NCBI GenBank assembly: GCA_965651265.1
Contig: CBFGRV010000013.1
Coordinates: forward strand, 1-64,000
Reading direction: 5' to 3'
DNA length: 64,000 nucleotides
DNA from: CBFGRV01 sp965651265
GTDB lineage: Bacteria; Bacteroidota; Rhodothermia; Rhodothermales; VXPQ01
The position numbers and the translations under genes are program-made. This document shows positions 45,616-55,114 of the stretch, piece after piece. The stretch's first letter is position 1. Every line of letters starts with the position of its first letter. A model generated the notes under the pieces. That model had not been told where the DNA came from, searched no databases, and saw nothing but the letters and a program-made list of their open reading frames with translations.

Positions 45616-46803
45616 ATGTTCGACGCTGCCGCGGCGGTCTATCAAGCTCAACTCGATGAGATCCGACAGGCCGGTCTCTACAAAGATGAACGGGTCATCA
45701 CCACACCGCAGGCCGCCGAGATAGGCGTCCGGTCTGGCGAGCGCGTTCTCAACTTCTGCGCGAACAATTATCTGGGTCTGGCCAACAATCCGGATCTCAT
45801 CCGGCGGGCGCGAGAGGGAGTCGAAAAGTACGGATTCGGGATGGCCTCCGTCCGGTTCATCTGCGGTACGCAATCGATCCACAAAGAGCTCGAGCAGAAG
45901 ATCACGGAGTTTCTGGGCACCGAAGACACCATTCTATATACGTCCTGTTTCGATGCGAACACCGGACTCTTCGAGACGATTCTGGATGCCGATTGCGCCG
46001 TCATCAGTGATGAGCTCAATCACGCGAGCATCATCGATGGCATCCGACTGTGTAAGGCCCAGCGGCACCGGTACGCCCACAGCGACATGGACGAACTGGA
46101 ACGCATCCTCCAGCAGACGCAGGATGCCAATATCCGGCTCATCGCCACGGACGGGGTCTTCTCCATGGATGGAGACGTCGCGAAGCTCGGAGATATCTGC
46201 GACCTCGCTGATCGCTACCAGGCCCTCGTAATGGTGGATGACAGCCACGCGACGGGATTTTTTGGGCCGACAGGTCGAGGCTCCATCGAGCATTGTGGCG
46301 TGATGGGGCGCGTGGATATCGTCACTAGCACGCTTGGTAAGGCCCTGGGAGGCGCATCGGGTGGATTTACCTCGGGGCGCAAGGAGATCGTCGACTTGCT
46401 GCGCCAGCGATCGCGGCCCTACCTCTTCTCGAATACGGTCGCGCCGGTCATCGTCTACACGTCCATCGCCGTATTGGAGATGCTCAGCGACGAGACGGCG
46501 CTGCGCGACAGGCTCGAGGCGAATACACGCTATTTCCGCGAGAAAATGACCGACGCGGGCTTCGACATCCGTCCGGGTATCCATCCAATAGTCCCCATCA
46601 TGCTCTACGATGCGCGTATTGCCACCAATATGTCGTCGGACCTGCTGGAAGAAGGCATTTACGTGGTCGGTTTCAGCTACCCGGTCGTTCCGGAGGGCAA
46701 GGCCCGCATTCGCGTACAGATTTCCGCCTCTCACGAGCGCGAGCACCTCGACCGAGCGATCGATGCCTTCAAAAAGGTCGGCCGGCGTTACGGAGTTGTC
46801 TGA
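45616..46803 (+). CDS. kbl: Glycine C-acetyltransferase (2-amino-3-ketobutyrate CoA ligase)
   Basis: PLP enzyme that splits 2-amino-3-oxobutyrate with CoA into glycine and acetyl-CoA, the second step of threonine breakdown. It is a fold-type I alpha-oxoamine synthase of 395 residues with NFCANNYLGLANNP (about 48-61), VDDSHATGFFGPTGRG (about 207-222) and the PLP lysine Lys242 in TSTLGKALGGASGGF. The N-terminus (about 1-30) and length match Kbl rather than 8-amino-7-oxononanoate synthase. Its neighbours tdh and an amino-acid permease (12 nt downstream) make a threonine-use operon. Confidence 0.95.
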   Translation: MFDAAAAVYQAQLDEIRQAGLYKDERVITTPQAAEIGVRSGERVLNFCANNYLGLANNPDLIRRAREGVEKYGFGMASVRFICGTQSIHKELEQKITEFLGTEDTILYTSCFDANTGLFETILDADCAVISDELNHASIIDGIRLCKAQRHRYAHSDMDELERILQQTQDANIRLIATDGVFSMDGDVAKLGDICDLADRYQALVMVDDSHATGFFGPTGRGSIEHCGVMGRVDIVTSTLGKALGGASGGFTSGRKEIVDLLRQRSRPYLFSNTVAPVIVYTSIAVLEMLSDETALRDRLEANTRYFREKMTDAGFDIRPGIHPIVPIMLYDARIATNMSSDLLEEGIYVVGFSYPVVPEGKARIRVQISASHEREHLDRAIDAFKKVGRRYGVV

Positions 46804-46815
46804 GGAGTTCGGTAC

Positions 46816-48198
46816 ATGAAAGCTCCCGCAGAGACTGACGTGCCCACTCGAGCCAATACGCCGGCTGGGCCGAAAGCACCAACATACAAGCGGACCCTCT
46901 CGCTTTTTGACAGCACGATGGTGGTGGTGGGCGGCATCATCGGCTCGGGCATCTTCCTCAGCCCGGCAATCGTCGCCCAGCGGGTCGACACTCCGGTCCT
47001 CATCTTACTGGCATGGGCGCTTGGGGGGATACTGGCCCTGATCGGGGCGGTCTGTTTCGCCGAGCTGGGTTCGCGGCGTCCGGAGGCGGGCGGAGGATAC
47101 GTCTATCTGCGCGAGACCTTCGGCGCCATTTTTGGATTTCTTTACGGCTGGAAGCTGTTGCTCGTGAGCGCGACCGGAGCCATAGCGGCACTGGCTATCA
47201 TATTCGCGCAGTACACTGTTGATCTCTTTGGATGGTCCACCACGCTGATCTCCGCCATTGCCGTTGGCGCCATTGTGTTCCTGTCGGGGATCAACTATGT
47301 CGGCGTGAGGCTGGGATCCATCACCCAGAACATCTTTACGGTGTTGAAGATGCTCGCTCTTGCGGGGATGACGGTAGCCGCGGTTGCTCTGGGGAGCGGT
47401 GACATTTCTGCCGGCGCTGGGAGCCTTCTGGGTGACTCGCCATCTGTGTGGACGATCGTTGGAGCCATGGGCACGGCACTGATCCCCGTGCTCTTCTCGT
47501 ATGGAGGATGGCAACATGCCAATCACATTGCGGGAGAGCTCAAGGACCCCACGCGGAATCTGCCCAGGGCGCTGATTATGGGCGTGGCTATCGTCGTGAC
47601 CACGTATCTGATCGTGAATTTCGCCTACCTCTACACGCTCGGTGTCGACGGCCTGGCCGGCAGCATCGCTCCGGCGGCCGAGGCCATGGAGCGCGTCGCA
47701 GGACCAACGGGGTCGATGTTGATAAGCGCGGGTGTCGTCGTGTCGGTCTTCGGGATCCTGAATCTCTACATCCTCGCCGCGCCGCGTGTCTACCAGGCGA
47801 TGGCGAACGACGACCTCTTCTTTAAGCGATTCGCTCGGCTCCATCCGAAATACAAGACCCCGCACGGGCCACTCCTTCTTCAGGGTGCGTGGGCGATCGT
47901 GTTGGCGCTCAGCGGCACGTTCGGTCAGCTCCTGGATTATGTCGTATTCGGCGACTGGATCTTTTTCGCTCTCGTCGTGGCAGCGCTCTTCGTCTATCGG
48001 CGACGAGAGCAGGAGGGAGGGGAATCCAGCCCCGATTTCCGCATGATCGGTTTTCCGATTCTTCCGGTCGTGTTCATCGCTGCATCCGGCTTCATCGTCT
48101 TTAGCTCCATCATCTCGAATCCCGGCAATGCCCTGATCGGGATCACCCTCATTGCCGCGGGAATCCCAGCATATCTCTTCTGGAGGAGGGCGCGCTGA
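46816..48198 (+). CDS. Amino-acid permease (APC superfamily)
   Basis: Inner-membrane amino-acid transporter of 460 residues with 12 hydrophobic helices. The first helix has the unwound GGIIGSGIFL motif (about 38-47) typical of APC carriers, and PVLFSYGGWQHANHIAGELKDPTRNLPRAL (in two parts, about 221-250) marks the LAT/SteT-like group. Its start is 12 nt after the kbl stop, so it is probably cotranscribed with tdh and kbl and may import threonine or serine. The substrate is inferred from context only. No terminator is visible at its end. Confidence 0.9.
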   Translation: MKAPAETDVPTRANTPAGPKAPTYKRTLSLFDSTMVVVGGIIGSGIFLSPAIVAQRVDTPVLILLAWALGGILALIGAVCFAELGSRRPEAGGGYVYLRETFGAIFGFLYGWKLLLVSATGAIAALAIIFAQYTVDLFGWSTTLISAIAVGAIVFLSGINYVGVRLGSITQNIFTVLKMLALAGMTVAAVALGSGDISAGAGSLLGDSPSVWTIVGAMGTALIPVLFSYGGWQHANHIAGELKDPTRNLPRALIMGVAIVVTTYLIVNFAYLYTLGVDGLAGSIAPAAEAMERVAGPTGSMLISAGVVVSVFGILNLYILAAPRVYQAMANDDLFFKRFARLHPKYKTPHGPLLLQGAWAIVLALSGTFGQLLDYVVFGDWIFFALVVAALFVYRRREQEGGESSPDFRMIGFPILPVVFIAASGFIVFSSIISNPGNALIGITLIAAGIPAYLFWRRAR

Positions 48199-48377
48199 GC
48201 GAAACTCCGTCACAGCATCGTCATCCTTCCCGATCGAACCTTTCGGTACATCCGCCGTAAGGCACACTTTACAAACATTCACTCGTGTCACCTGAGGTGG
48301 TGATACCGAATCGGGAAAGCGTAACACTCTTCTGGTTGGTAGAACACGGTAAGGGACATCACAACAAAACAAATTCT

Positions 48378-48602
48378 ATGCAACGCGGAAGAGTAAAGTG
48401 GTTTAGCAGTGAGAAGGGCTTCGGATTCATCGAGCCCAGCGATGGTAGCAAGGACGTCTTCGTCCATCGCAACAACGTGAGCGGTCTTGCCTGGGACGAA
48501 GGTCTCCGGGATGGCGAGGAGGTTGAGTTCGAGGTCGAAAGGACCCCGAAGGGCCTCAGCGCGCAGAACGTCGAGCGCGTCGGGGGTAACGGCCTGAGTT
48601 AA
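48378..48602 (+). CDS. Cold-shock domain protein
   Basis: Single cold-shock domain of 74 residues that binds single-stranded RNA/DNA. It has the start RGRVKWFSSEKGFGFIEP with RNP1 KGFGFI, and RNP2 DVFVH. The true start is the ATG at 48378; the in-frame sequence upstream to 48285 is a leader, not CspA-like. The leader of about 100 nt is typical of temperature-controlled csp mRNAs. A strong terminator follows 30 nt after the stop. Confidence 0.95.
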   Translation: MQRGRVKWFSSEKGFGFIEPSDGSKDVFVHRNNVSGLAWDEGLRDGEEVEFEVERTPKGLSAQNVERVGGNGLS

Positions 48603-48632
48603 GCGGCATACCCTACAAGCCCACTGTTTGGG

Positions 48633-48665
48633 AAGCCCGGTCTCGATAGAGGCCGGGCTTTTTTT
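48633..48665 (+). terminator. Rho-independent terminator of cold-shock gene
   Basis: AAGCCCGG (48633-48640) and CCGGGCTT (48653-48660) form an 8-bp stem with a 12-nt loop, followed by a run of seven T (48659-48665). Confidence 0.9.
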
Positions 48666-49066
48666 GTGGATCGGACAGAAGTGAGCCCACATCCAGACTC
48701 TCTCCGGCACGCTCCTCTTGCACAATTCCTCGTGAATTGGTAACTACCCTAGACGAATGTAAAGATTCGTTTAAGGCCCGGGGGTTCTTTTCTGTTCAAG
48801 CCCACCCTGCGCGAGCACGCGTCATGAACAGCACGGGTCACCCGCCGCCGGGTCGTTCATAGTACCTTTAAATTGGCCTTGTCTATCGAGGAGGCATTCA
48901 TTACTCATGCAGGGTCGTTCCCTGCGCACGGCAGGGGCGGTGCGCGGGGCGTCGGCGTGTTGGAGTGCGGCAATCGTACGCACGTGGCGATGAATGACAA
49001 TAGATCGGCCTCGATTCCCATTTGGGAGAACATGTGTATCAAAACACGATCTGGAGGATCGCGCAA
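48666..49066. other. Intergenic region before second receptor gene
   Basis: About 400 bp with no gene that I can support. It should contain the promoter and a long leader for the receptor. A possible stem pairs ATGAAC (48824-48829) with GTTCAT (48855-48860) around an inner ACCCG/CGGGT hairpin. An A/T-rich stretch (TACCTTTAAATTGG) near 48862-48875 may be a promoter core, but I cannot assign it firmly. Confidence 0.5.
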
Positions 49067-52000
49067 ATGAGACTGGTAAGGCTACTGCTTTTCCTACTCG
49101 TCGTTTTTGTACCGTTTTCGGTCAGCTCGGCCCAGACGGGCAAGATTTCCGGGCGAGTGCTCGATGCCGCTACGGGTGAGTCCATCCCCGGCGCAAACGT
49201 GTTGATCGTAGGCACGACGCAGGGTGCGGTCACAGACGCCGACGGCTACTATGACATCATCAACGTTCGACCGGGCACCTATTCGGTGCAGGCGTCCTTC
49301 ATCGGCTACACGCCGACGACAGTCGCAGAAGTACGCGTCAGCGTCGGCTTGACCAGTGAAGTCAATTTCGAGCTTCGCGAGGAGGCCGTAGGTCTCGACG
49401 AAGTCGTCGTTGCGGCAGAGCGCCCCATCGTGCAGCTCGATGTCTCGGCGAACGTGGCCAACCTGAATCCCGAGGAGTTCGAGGATTTGCCGGTGGCGGG
49501 CGTAAGCGAGGTGCTCGACCTTCAAGCCGGTATCGAGCCGGGACTCCAGGTCCGCGGCGGCGGGTTGAGCGAGCTTGCTTTCGTGATGGACGGTATCAAT
49601 CTGCGCACAGGGCGAGACCTCGAGCCGTTCACCAACATCAGCTACACCGCCCTCGAGGAGGTCCAGGTGCAGACCGGCGGATTCAACGCGGAGTTCGGCA
49701 ACGTCCGTGCCGGCGTCATCAACGTTACGACGAAGGAGCCCCCGCGGGACCGCTACACTTTCGACGGCATGTTCCGCTACACGCCGATCCAGGACAAGGC
49801 GTTCGGCGCTCTCAGTAGACTTCCGGAAACTTGCGACTACAGCGATCCGGCCAACATCGATGTCAACTGCAATACCTACTGGGCGCGGCCGCTCCTCGAT
49901 CCGGAAGTAGCCTTCGTGGGCACGGCCGCCGGATGGGATCCCTACACGCAGCGGCAATATCTGGGTGTTCAGGGCTACAATGAAACGGCCGCAACCCTTC
50001 AGGCCCAGGGCTTCGACATCAGGCCGGAAGACCTCGTGGACTACTACAAGTATTCCCTGCGAAAGGACAACGCCATCCAGGTTCCGGATTATCAAGCGGA
50101 CTTCACCATCGGCGGCCCGCTAATTCCCGGGTTTAGCCAGCAGCTGGGCGACTTGCGATTCCTTTTCTCGTATCGAGGAACCCAAACCGCTTATACGCTC
50201 CCACAGACCCGCGATTCCTATGACGCCAACACGTTCCAGGGCAAGATCACTTCCAACCTTCGCCCCGGAATGAAACTGACGGCACACGGCATGTTCGCGA
50301 CGGAGCGCGGCGTCGTGCCTCACTATGACAATCCGCGAGTGACGTTGTGGAAAGGGAATCTTCCGAACTATCCCTGGCAGGGCATGGATGGGGGCGCCGG
50401 ATATTCGGTGAAGCCTGTTGTGGATCTCTCCTACGAGCGAGCGGACCTCGTGTACTCGAACGGGGCCCTCGCCCTCGGTAACATCGACCATCGAATGCTG
50501 GGACTTACGTTCACGCATACGCTGAACGCCAATACGTTCTACGAGGTCAATCTGCAAAACGTAGGCTCCAAGTACCGCCACTCTTTTGCTCAGCTTCGCG
50601 ACGAGTCCTATGTATGTCCTCCCTCGGGTCAAGCACGTGACGGCGGCACCTGCTCCCCGGGTGCCGTAGTACCCGTATTGTACGCGGATGATGGCTTCCC
50701 GACGCCGGTGGGCCTCGAGACCGGTAATGCCGTTTGCTTCGGCGGTCAGTCGGATGTGAATGGCGACGGCCAGATTCAGGAGTTCTGCGTCGGAGAGGAG
50801 CCGATGGGATGGTCCGGCGAGGGCGGCAACCTCTGGGGCGCCAGCATCTCGACGGGCGGTCACTGGAACAAGACGCGCGATACGACGGACGTGAGCATCT
50901 TCTCAGGTCGGTTCGACTTAACGAGCCAGCTCAACCGCTTCATGCAAATAAAGACGGGCGCGGAGCTCATTCTGAGCAACTACGACGTCTTCTCGCAGCG
51001 TCTCAGCCAGGAGCTAGGCTTCTTCTACGAGCATCACGAATGGGAACGCTCACCGATTCAGGGCGCTGCCTACTTGCAGAGCAAGCTCGAATTCCAGGGG
51101 ATGATCGCAAACGTCGGTTTGCGTCTGGATTACTTCAACCCGAATTCGGAGTGGTGGGTATTCGATCCCTATGACGAGGCGCTCCGCAATCAGCAGGATG
51201 TCCTCGATGAACTCCTGGAGAAGGAAGATCCCGGCTCTCAGCTCTATCTGAGCCCGCGCATCGGAGTCTCCTTCCCGATCACGCAGAACAGCAAGCTGTA
51301 TTTCAACTACGGGCACTTCCGGCAGATGCTCGATCCGTTCTCGGTCTTCGGTGTGCAGTCCACGCCGGCGGGTGGTATCGACGTGATCGGGAATCCGGAG
51401 CACCCGATGCCGCAGACCGTGGCCTATGAGTTGGGCTTCGACCAGAACCTGTTCGACCTCTTCTTGCTGCGCGTCTCAGGATTCTACCGCGACATCCGGC
51501 AGCAGCCACGGAGCGTCACGTTCAACAGCCTGGGCAGCATCGTGAACTATACTTCTCGCCGTCCCTGGAACTACGAGGACGTGCGAGGCGCCGAATTCAC
51601 CCTCACGAAGAATCGGGGAGATTGGGTGCGCGGCTTCATCAACTACACGTATCTGCAGACGAAGAGCGGCAACTTCGGCTACTCGGTGTTCTATCAGAAC
51701 TCCTTCGATATGCTGAACTACCTGCGTTCTTCGACGGACTACCGGTTGAATGCGCCGATTGCCCAGCCGTTTGCCCGCCTGAACTTGATCTTCATGACGC
51801 CGCGCGAGTTCGGCCCCGGTGCTGGCGGTCTCCATCTGCTGGGCGACTGGCGGGTGAGCTTCCTCGGCGAGTGGCGGTCAGGCCAGAAGTGGACGTGGTC
51901 CGGTGGAGGCGGTGGAATTCCCGAGCTGCAACCGAACGTTGCCTGGAAAGACTACTGGAACTTCGATCTGCGTTTCACGCGCCACCTGAATACGCGGTAC

Positions 52001-52525
52001 GCGAACCTGCAGGTCTTCCTCGACATCGACAACGTGTTCAATACGAGGCACCTGTATCAAGATGCCGGCTTTGCAGGCGGTACCCAGGACTTCAACCACT
52101 ACATGTGGTCCTTGCACCTGCCCGGCGACATCTTCGATGGTGTGAATGCCGTGACGTGCGCTGACGAAGACGTATCGGTAGAGGACTGCGACTTCGCTCA
52201 GAAGCAGAATCTGCCCGGCAACCTGTGGATACCGGGTAATGACAAGCCGGGTGACTATCGAAAGGAAGGTGTGCCGTTCCAGCCAATTGAAGCCAGACGA
52301 TCGCTGTCCGATCTTCCCGAATCTGGAGCCGGCTCGCCCGCCTGGTACTGGGTGGCCGAATCCGACACCTATTACATGTGGTCAGGAGGAAACTGGGTGG
52401 AGGTACCGGATGGCGAGCTGAACCAGGTGCTCGATGACAAGGCGTACATTGACATGCCTAACTTCTCGTTCAACACCTTCTTCAATCCACGCCGATTCAC
52501 GGTGGGACTGCGCTTGAGCTTCTAG
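49067..52525 (+). CDS. TonB-dependent receptor with N-terminal carboxypeptidase-like domain (second)
   Basis: Outer-membrane receptor of 1152 residues counted from the ATG at 49067, which has CTGGAGGA about 9 nt upstream. Signal peptide ends VSSAQ. The carboxypeptidase-like domain (GKISGRVLDAATGESIPGAN to about 110), plug (LQVRGGGLSELAFVMDGI; FNAEFGNVRAGVINVTTK) and barrel follow, ending in FTVGLRLSF. It is larger than its paralogue at 33473, with long inserts rich in Cys/Asp such as GNAVCFGGQSDVNGDGQIQE, probably surface loops; several paired cysteines there may form disulfides. It is followed by a secreted partner and a PorV-like gene, as at the first locus. No SusD-like gene is present. 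Confidence 0.9.
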   Translation: MRLVRLLLFLLVVFVPFSVSSAQTGKISGRVLDAATGESIPGANVLIVGTTQGAVTDADGYYDIINVRPGTYSVQASFIGYTPTTVAEVRVSVGLTSEVNFELREEAVGLDEVVVAAERPIVQLDVSANVANLNPEEFEDLPVAGVSEVLDLQAGIEPGLQVRGGGLSELAFVMDGINLRTGRDLEPFTNISYTALEEVQVQTGGFNAEFGNVRAGVINVTTKEPPRDRYTFDGMFRYTPIQDKAFGALSRLPETCDYSDPANIDVNCNTYWARPLLDPEVAFVGTAAGWDPYTQRQYLGVQGYNETAATLQAQGFDIRPEDLVDYYKYSLRKDNAIQVPDYQADFTIGGPLIPGFSQQLGDLRFLFSYRGTQTAYTLPQTRDSYDANTFQGKITSNLRPGMKLTAHGMFATERGVVPHYDNPRVTLWKGNLPNYPWQGMDGGAGYSVKPVVDLSYERADLVYSNGALALGNIDHRMLGLTFTHTLNANTFYEVNLQNVGSKYRHSFAQLRDESYVCPPSGQARDGGTCSPGAVVPVLYADDGFPTPVGLETGNAVCFGGQSDVNGDGQIQEFCVGEEPMGWSGEGGNLWGASISTGGHWNKTRDTTDVSIFSGRFDLTSQLNRFMQIKTGAELILSNYDVFSQRLSQELGFFYEHHEWERSPIQGAAYLQSKLEFQGMIANVGLRLDYFNPNSEWWVFDPYDEALRNQQDVLDELLEKEDPGSQLYLSPRIGVSFPITQNSKLYFNYGHFRQMLDPFSVFGVQSTPAGGIDVIGNPEHPMPQTVAYELGFDQNLFDLFLLRVSGFYRDIRQQPRSVTFNSLGSIVNYTSRRPWNYEDVRGAEFTLTKNRGDWVRGFINYTYLQTKSGNFGYSVFYQNSFDMLNYLRSSTDYRLNAPIAQPFARLNLIFMTPREFGPGAGGLHLLGDWRVSFLGEWRSGQKWTWSGGGGGIPELQPNVAWKDYWNFDLRFTRHLNTRYANLQVFLDIDNVFNTRHLYQDAGFAGGTQDFNHYMWSLHLPGDIFDGVNAVTCADEDVSVEDCDFAQKQNLPGNLWIPGNDKPGDYRKEGVPFQPIEARRSLSDLPESGAGSPAWYWVAESDTYYMWSGGNWVEVPDGELNQVLDDKAYIDMPNFSFNTFFNPRRFTVGLRLSF

Positions 52526-52532
52526 ACCCGAA

Positions 52533-52560
52533 GGGGTGCCGCGCCTAGGCGTGGCACCCC
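52533..52560 (+). terminator. Long perfect hairpin after second receptor gene
   Basis: GGGGTGCC (52533-52540) pairs with GGCACCCC (52553-52560), and the inner bases GCGCC/GGCGT extend it to about 13 bp including one G-T pair, so almost the whole element is stem. CTTTCC follows. It starts 8 nt after the stop and may lower expression of the next gene relative to the receptor. Confidence 0.7.
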
Positions 52561-52627
52561 CTTTCCTGGATGGGTGCTCGTCATGTCCGATTCTCCCGAC
52601 GAAACTGGCAAATCAACAGGCATCGTA

Positions 52628-54973
52628 ATGAAACTGTCCGTTACTAAGGTCGCAGCGCTTGCTGCTTTCGGTGTGCTTCTGCTCGTCACGGCCGAGGAGG
52701 CTGAGGCGCAGTTCAGAGGATTCTGGCTGGACATTGGGGAATATCACAACGTCTACTCGGAGGGAGGTGCAAGGCAGGAAGAGGCGCCGGGTATTCCCCC
52801 GGGAATGGCGTATCCCGCCATTCTGCGCGAGGCTCACCACGGTTGGGCCCGTGGCTTCTGGATTGGTGTAAAGAACTGGGAGAACGAGCGCGGCCAGAAT
52901 TTCGACACCTATGTGGCGCGCATCGGTCCGCGCGAGCCCGGCATCGAGTTCACCTCGCCGGTGCAAACCGAAATCATCTCCCGGACCGAGGACACGGAGG
53001 TCTACGTCGATGACGCGCTGGCCTTCGATAAGCTGGCCGTTGTCGACCAGGTCGACCCCACCATTGCCGCCGATCGAATGATCATCAATCGGTTCAATCT
53101 GGATGTCGGCGTCTCCGTTACGCGCACCATATACGCATACGTGAACCAGTTTCACGACAACTACCACATCATCGAATACGAGTACTGTAACACCGGCAAC
53201 ATCGATGCGGACGATGAAATCGAGCTACCGGATCAGACTCTCGAGGATGTGTATTTCTACCACTTGCATCGCTGGCGCTCCTCCGGACAAGCCTCGTGGA
53301 CGGGAAGCGCCGGCCAGGCATGGGGTAAGTTCAACATGATCGACATCGTCGGGGACGGTCATGCTGAGTATCCGGTAGACTTCACAGCTTTCTACGCATG
53401 GTTTGGGTATGACCCGAGCGTCACCCAGTTCAACAACCTGGGTGCTCCATTGTGGACCGCGGACCCGAGTTGGCACGCGACCTCCGACACCGTCGGTCGA
53501 TTGTCAGGCGCCAGCTTCGTCGGGCGAACTTTCCTCCACGTAGACCAGTCAGCCGACGACGAAACCTATGTCCGCTGTACGCCGGCCACGGCGGCCAATT
53601 GCCAGCCGCACACGCTTTCGTGGCTTGATCAGGACCATCCGCTCGCCGGCGTGAATGAGAGCCACGAGAACTACTACAACCAGGCAATACTCGGCACCAT
53701 CCATACAGGTGGACCGTCGCGCAACTTCCCACACTACGCAGACCGCGTACAGAACGATGGCCAGTTCTGGCGGCCGACCGCTGATGCAAGTGCCGGTCAC
53801 GGAACGGCTGCGCAGGGTGGATATGCGCCGACGGAAGCCATCGGTCCCTATGACCTTGCCTTTGGGGACTGCATCTATCAGGCCATGGCAGAGGGCGTTG
53901 CCGCGCTCAGCTACGATGCGGGCGTACAGATCGGCCGAGCTTACAAACGGTCGGGTGGAAACGACGACCTTCTCATCGAATACGACGCGAACAAGGACGG
54001 TGTCATCGAGGCAAAGGCCTTTGATTACAACCTGATCGGTCTGCCGCAGTACCAGGGCAACGGCTGTACGGCATGTGATAGTCGCGGCTCGGAGAGCCTG
54101 ACGAAGAACCAGTGGGTCATGTCGGTTCGCGACTCGATGTTCCAGACATTCTTCCGCGCGCATGACCTCTACGAGGCGAGCAACCGGTTCACCCAGTACC
54201 CGATTCCGGAGGCGCCTTATGCGCCCATCGAGTTCCGGGTGTTCGGTCGTCCGGATGCCATCGAACTGGAGTGGACACCCCATCCGGCTGGTGGGCCGCC
54301 GATCGATCACTGGGAGATTTACCGGACCATCGGCTTCACGGATAACCTTCTCAATGCCTCCGGCGGTCAATTCGACTTCGACGAGGACGGCAATCTAGTC
54401 ACGGGCTACCAGTGTATCGCCGGTTGTCCCGGTACGCCGGATCTGAGTCCGGGTACCACTTCCTTCCGCGATACGCAGGCACAGCGCGGTCAGGACTATT
54501 TCTACTATATCATTGCGGTTGGACAGCCGCAGCCGGACGATCCGCTAGCCATCAATGGAACTCCGGGTGGAGTGCCGCTCAAGAGCAGCCGATACCTGAC
54601 GCAGACGTACCTGCCGGCGACGCTCAAGCGGCCTCCATACGGGCAGTCGAGCACGGCAACCGGTACCGTGCAGGATTCGCGTATCGTGCCCAATCCTGTC
54701 AATCTGGGTGCGCAAACAAGCGTCCGATTCCAACAAGAAGACCGTGTCCTGTTCTACAACATCCCGCCGCAGTGTACCATCAAGATCTTTACGGAGATCG
54801 GCGAGCTGGTGCACACTATCGAGCACACGAATGGCTCGGGCGACGAGGCATGGAATCTGACGACGGATTCACGCCAGCTGCTGGTGAGCGGAATCTATAT
54901 CGCCGTCATCGAGGACAACAGCCCTGGACACGAAGGCGAGACCGCCATCAGGAAGTTTACTGTCATTCGGTAA
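52628..54973 (+). CDS. Large secreted partner protein (second receptor-linked copy)
   Basis: A 781-residue exported protein from the ATG at 52628 (signal peptide ending EEAEAQ). The N-terminal part (about 25-60: FWLDIGEYHNVYSEGG, then RGFWIGVKNWEN) resembles the start of the partner at 36284 in pattern and position. The middle contains paired cysteines (YVRCTPATAANCQPH; QGNGCTACDS) and an EF-hand-like ANKDGVIEAKAFD. An FN3-like domain follows (IEFRVFGRPDAIELEWTP), then a C-terminal module (RIVPNPVNLGAQTSVRF, KIFTEIGELVHTIEH, VSGIYIAVIED) resembling sorting domains. No enzyme motif is visible. Its place between receptor and PorV-like gene is the same as at the first locus. Confidence 0.78.
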   Translation: MKLSVTKVAALAAFGVLLLVTAEEAEAQFRGFWLDIGEYHNVYSEGGARQEEAPGIPPGMAYPAILREAHHGWARGFWIGVKNWENERGQNFDTYVARIGPREPGIEFTSPVQTEIISRTEDTEVYVDDALAFDKLAVVDQVDPTIAADRMIINRFNLDVGVSVTRTIYAYVNQFHDNYHIIEYEYCNTGNIDADDEIELPDQTLEDVYFYHLHRWRSSGQASWTGSAGQAWGKFNMIDIVGDGHAEYPVDFTAFYAWFGYDPSVTQFNNLGAPLWTADPSWHATSDTVGRLSGASFVGRTFLHVDQSADDETYVRCTPATAANCQPHTLSWLDQDHPLAGVNESHENYYNQAILGTIHTGGPSRNFPHYADRVQNDGQFWRPTADASAGHGTAAQGGYAPTEAIGPYDLAFGDCIYQAMAEGVAALSYDAGVQIGRAYKRSGGNDDLLIEYDANKDGVIEAKAFDYNLIGLPQYQGNGCTACDSRGSESLTKNQWVMSVRDSMFQTFFRAHDLYEASNRFTQYPIPEAPYAPIEFRVFGRPDAIELEWTPHPAGGPPIDHWEIYRTIGFTDNLLNASGGQFDFDEDGNLVTGYQCIAGCPGTPDLSPGTTSFRDTQAQRGQDYFYYIIAVGQPQPDDPLAINGTPGGVPLKSSRYLTQTYLPATLKRPPYGQSSTATGTVQDSRIVPNPVNLGAQTSVRFQQEDRVLFYNIPPQCTIKIFTEIGELVHTIEHTNGSGDEAWNLTTDSRQLLVSGIYIAVIEDNSPGHEGETAIRKFTVIR

Positions 54974-54981
54974 CCATGGGA

Positions 54982-55009
54982 AGCTCCGCCGTCTTCGGGC
55001 GGCGGAGCT
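54982..55009 (+). terminator. 12-bp hairpin with TTCG loop after partner gene
   Basis: AGCTCCGCCGTC (54982-54993) pairs with GGCGGCGGAGCT (54998-55009) through one G-T pair, closed by the very stable C(TTCG)G tetraloop, 8 nt after the stop. No T-run follows, so mRNA 3'-end protection or partial termination is likelier than full termination. Confidence 0.7.
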
Positions 55010-55114
55010 CACCCTCGCATCGAGCCAATGCATCCGAACTTACATGGTCCGAGAAAGCCATATGGCCAACGCAGTCTCGCGGAACGGATCAGACACACCC
55101 TTTCAGAAGGAATT

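Noticed and set aside
47005..48372. 455-codon open frame on the minus strand opposite the amino-acid permease
   Set aside because: The translation is highly charged and low in complexity with no domain, while the plus-strand permease has 12 clear helices.
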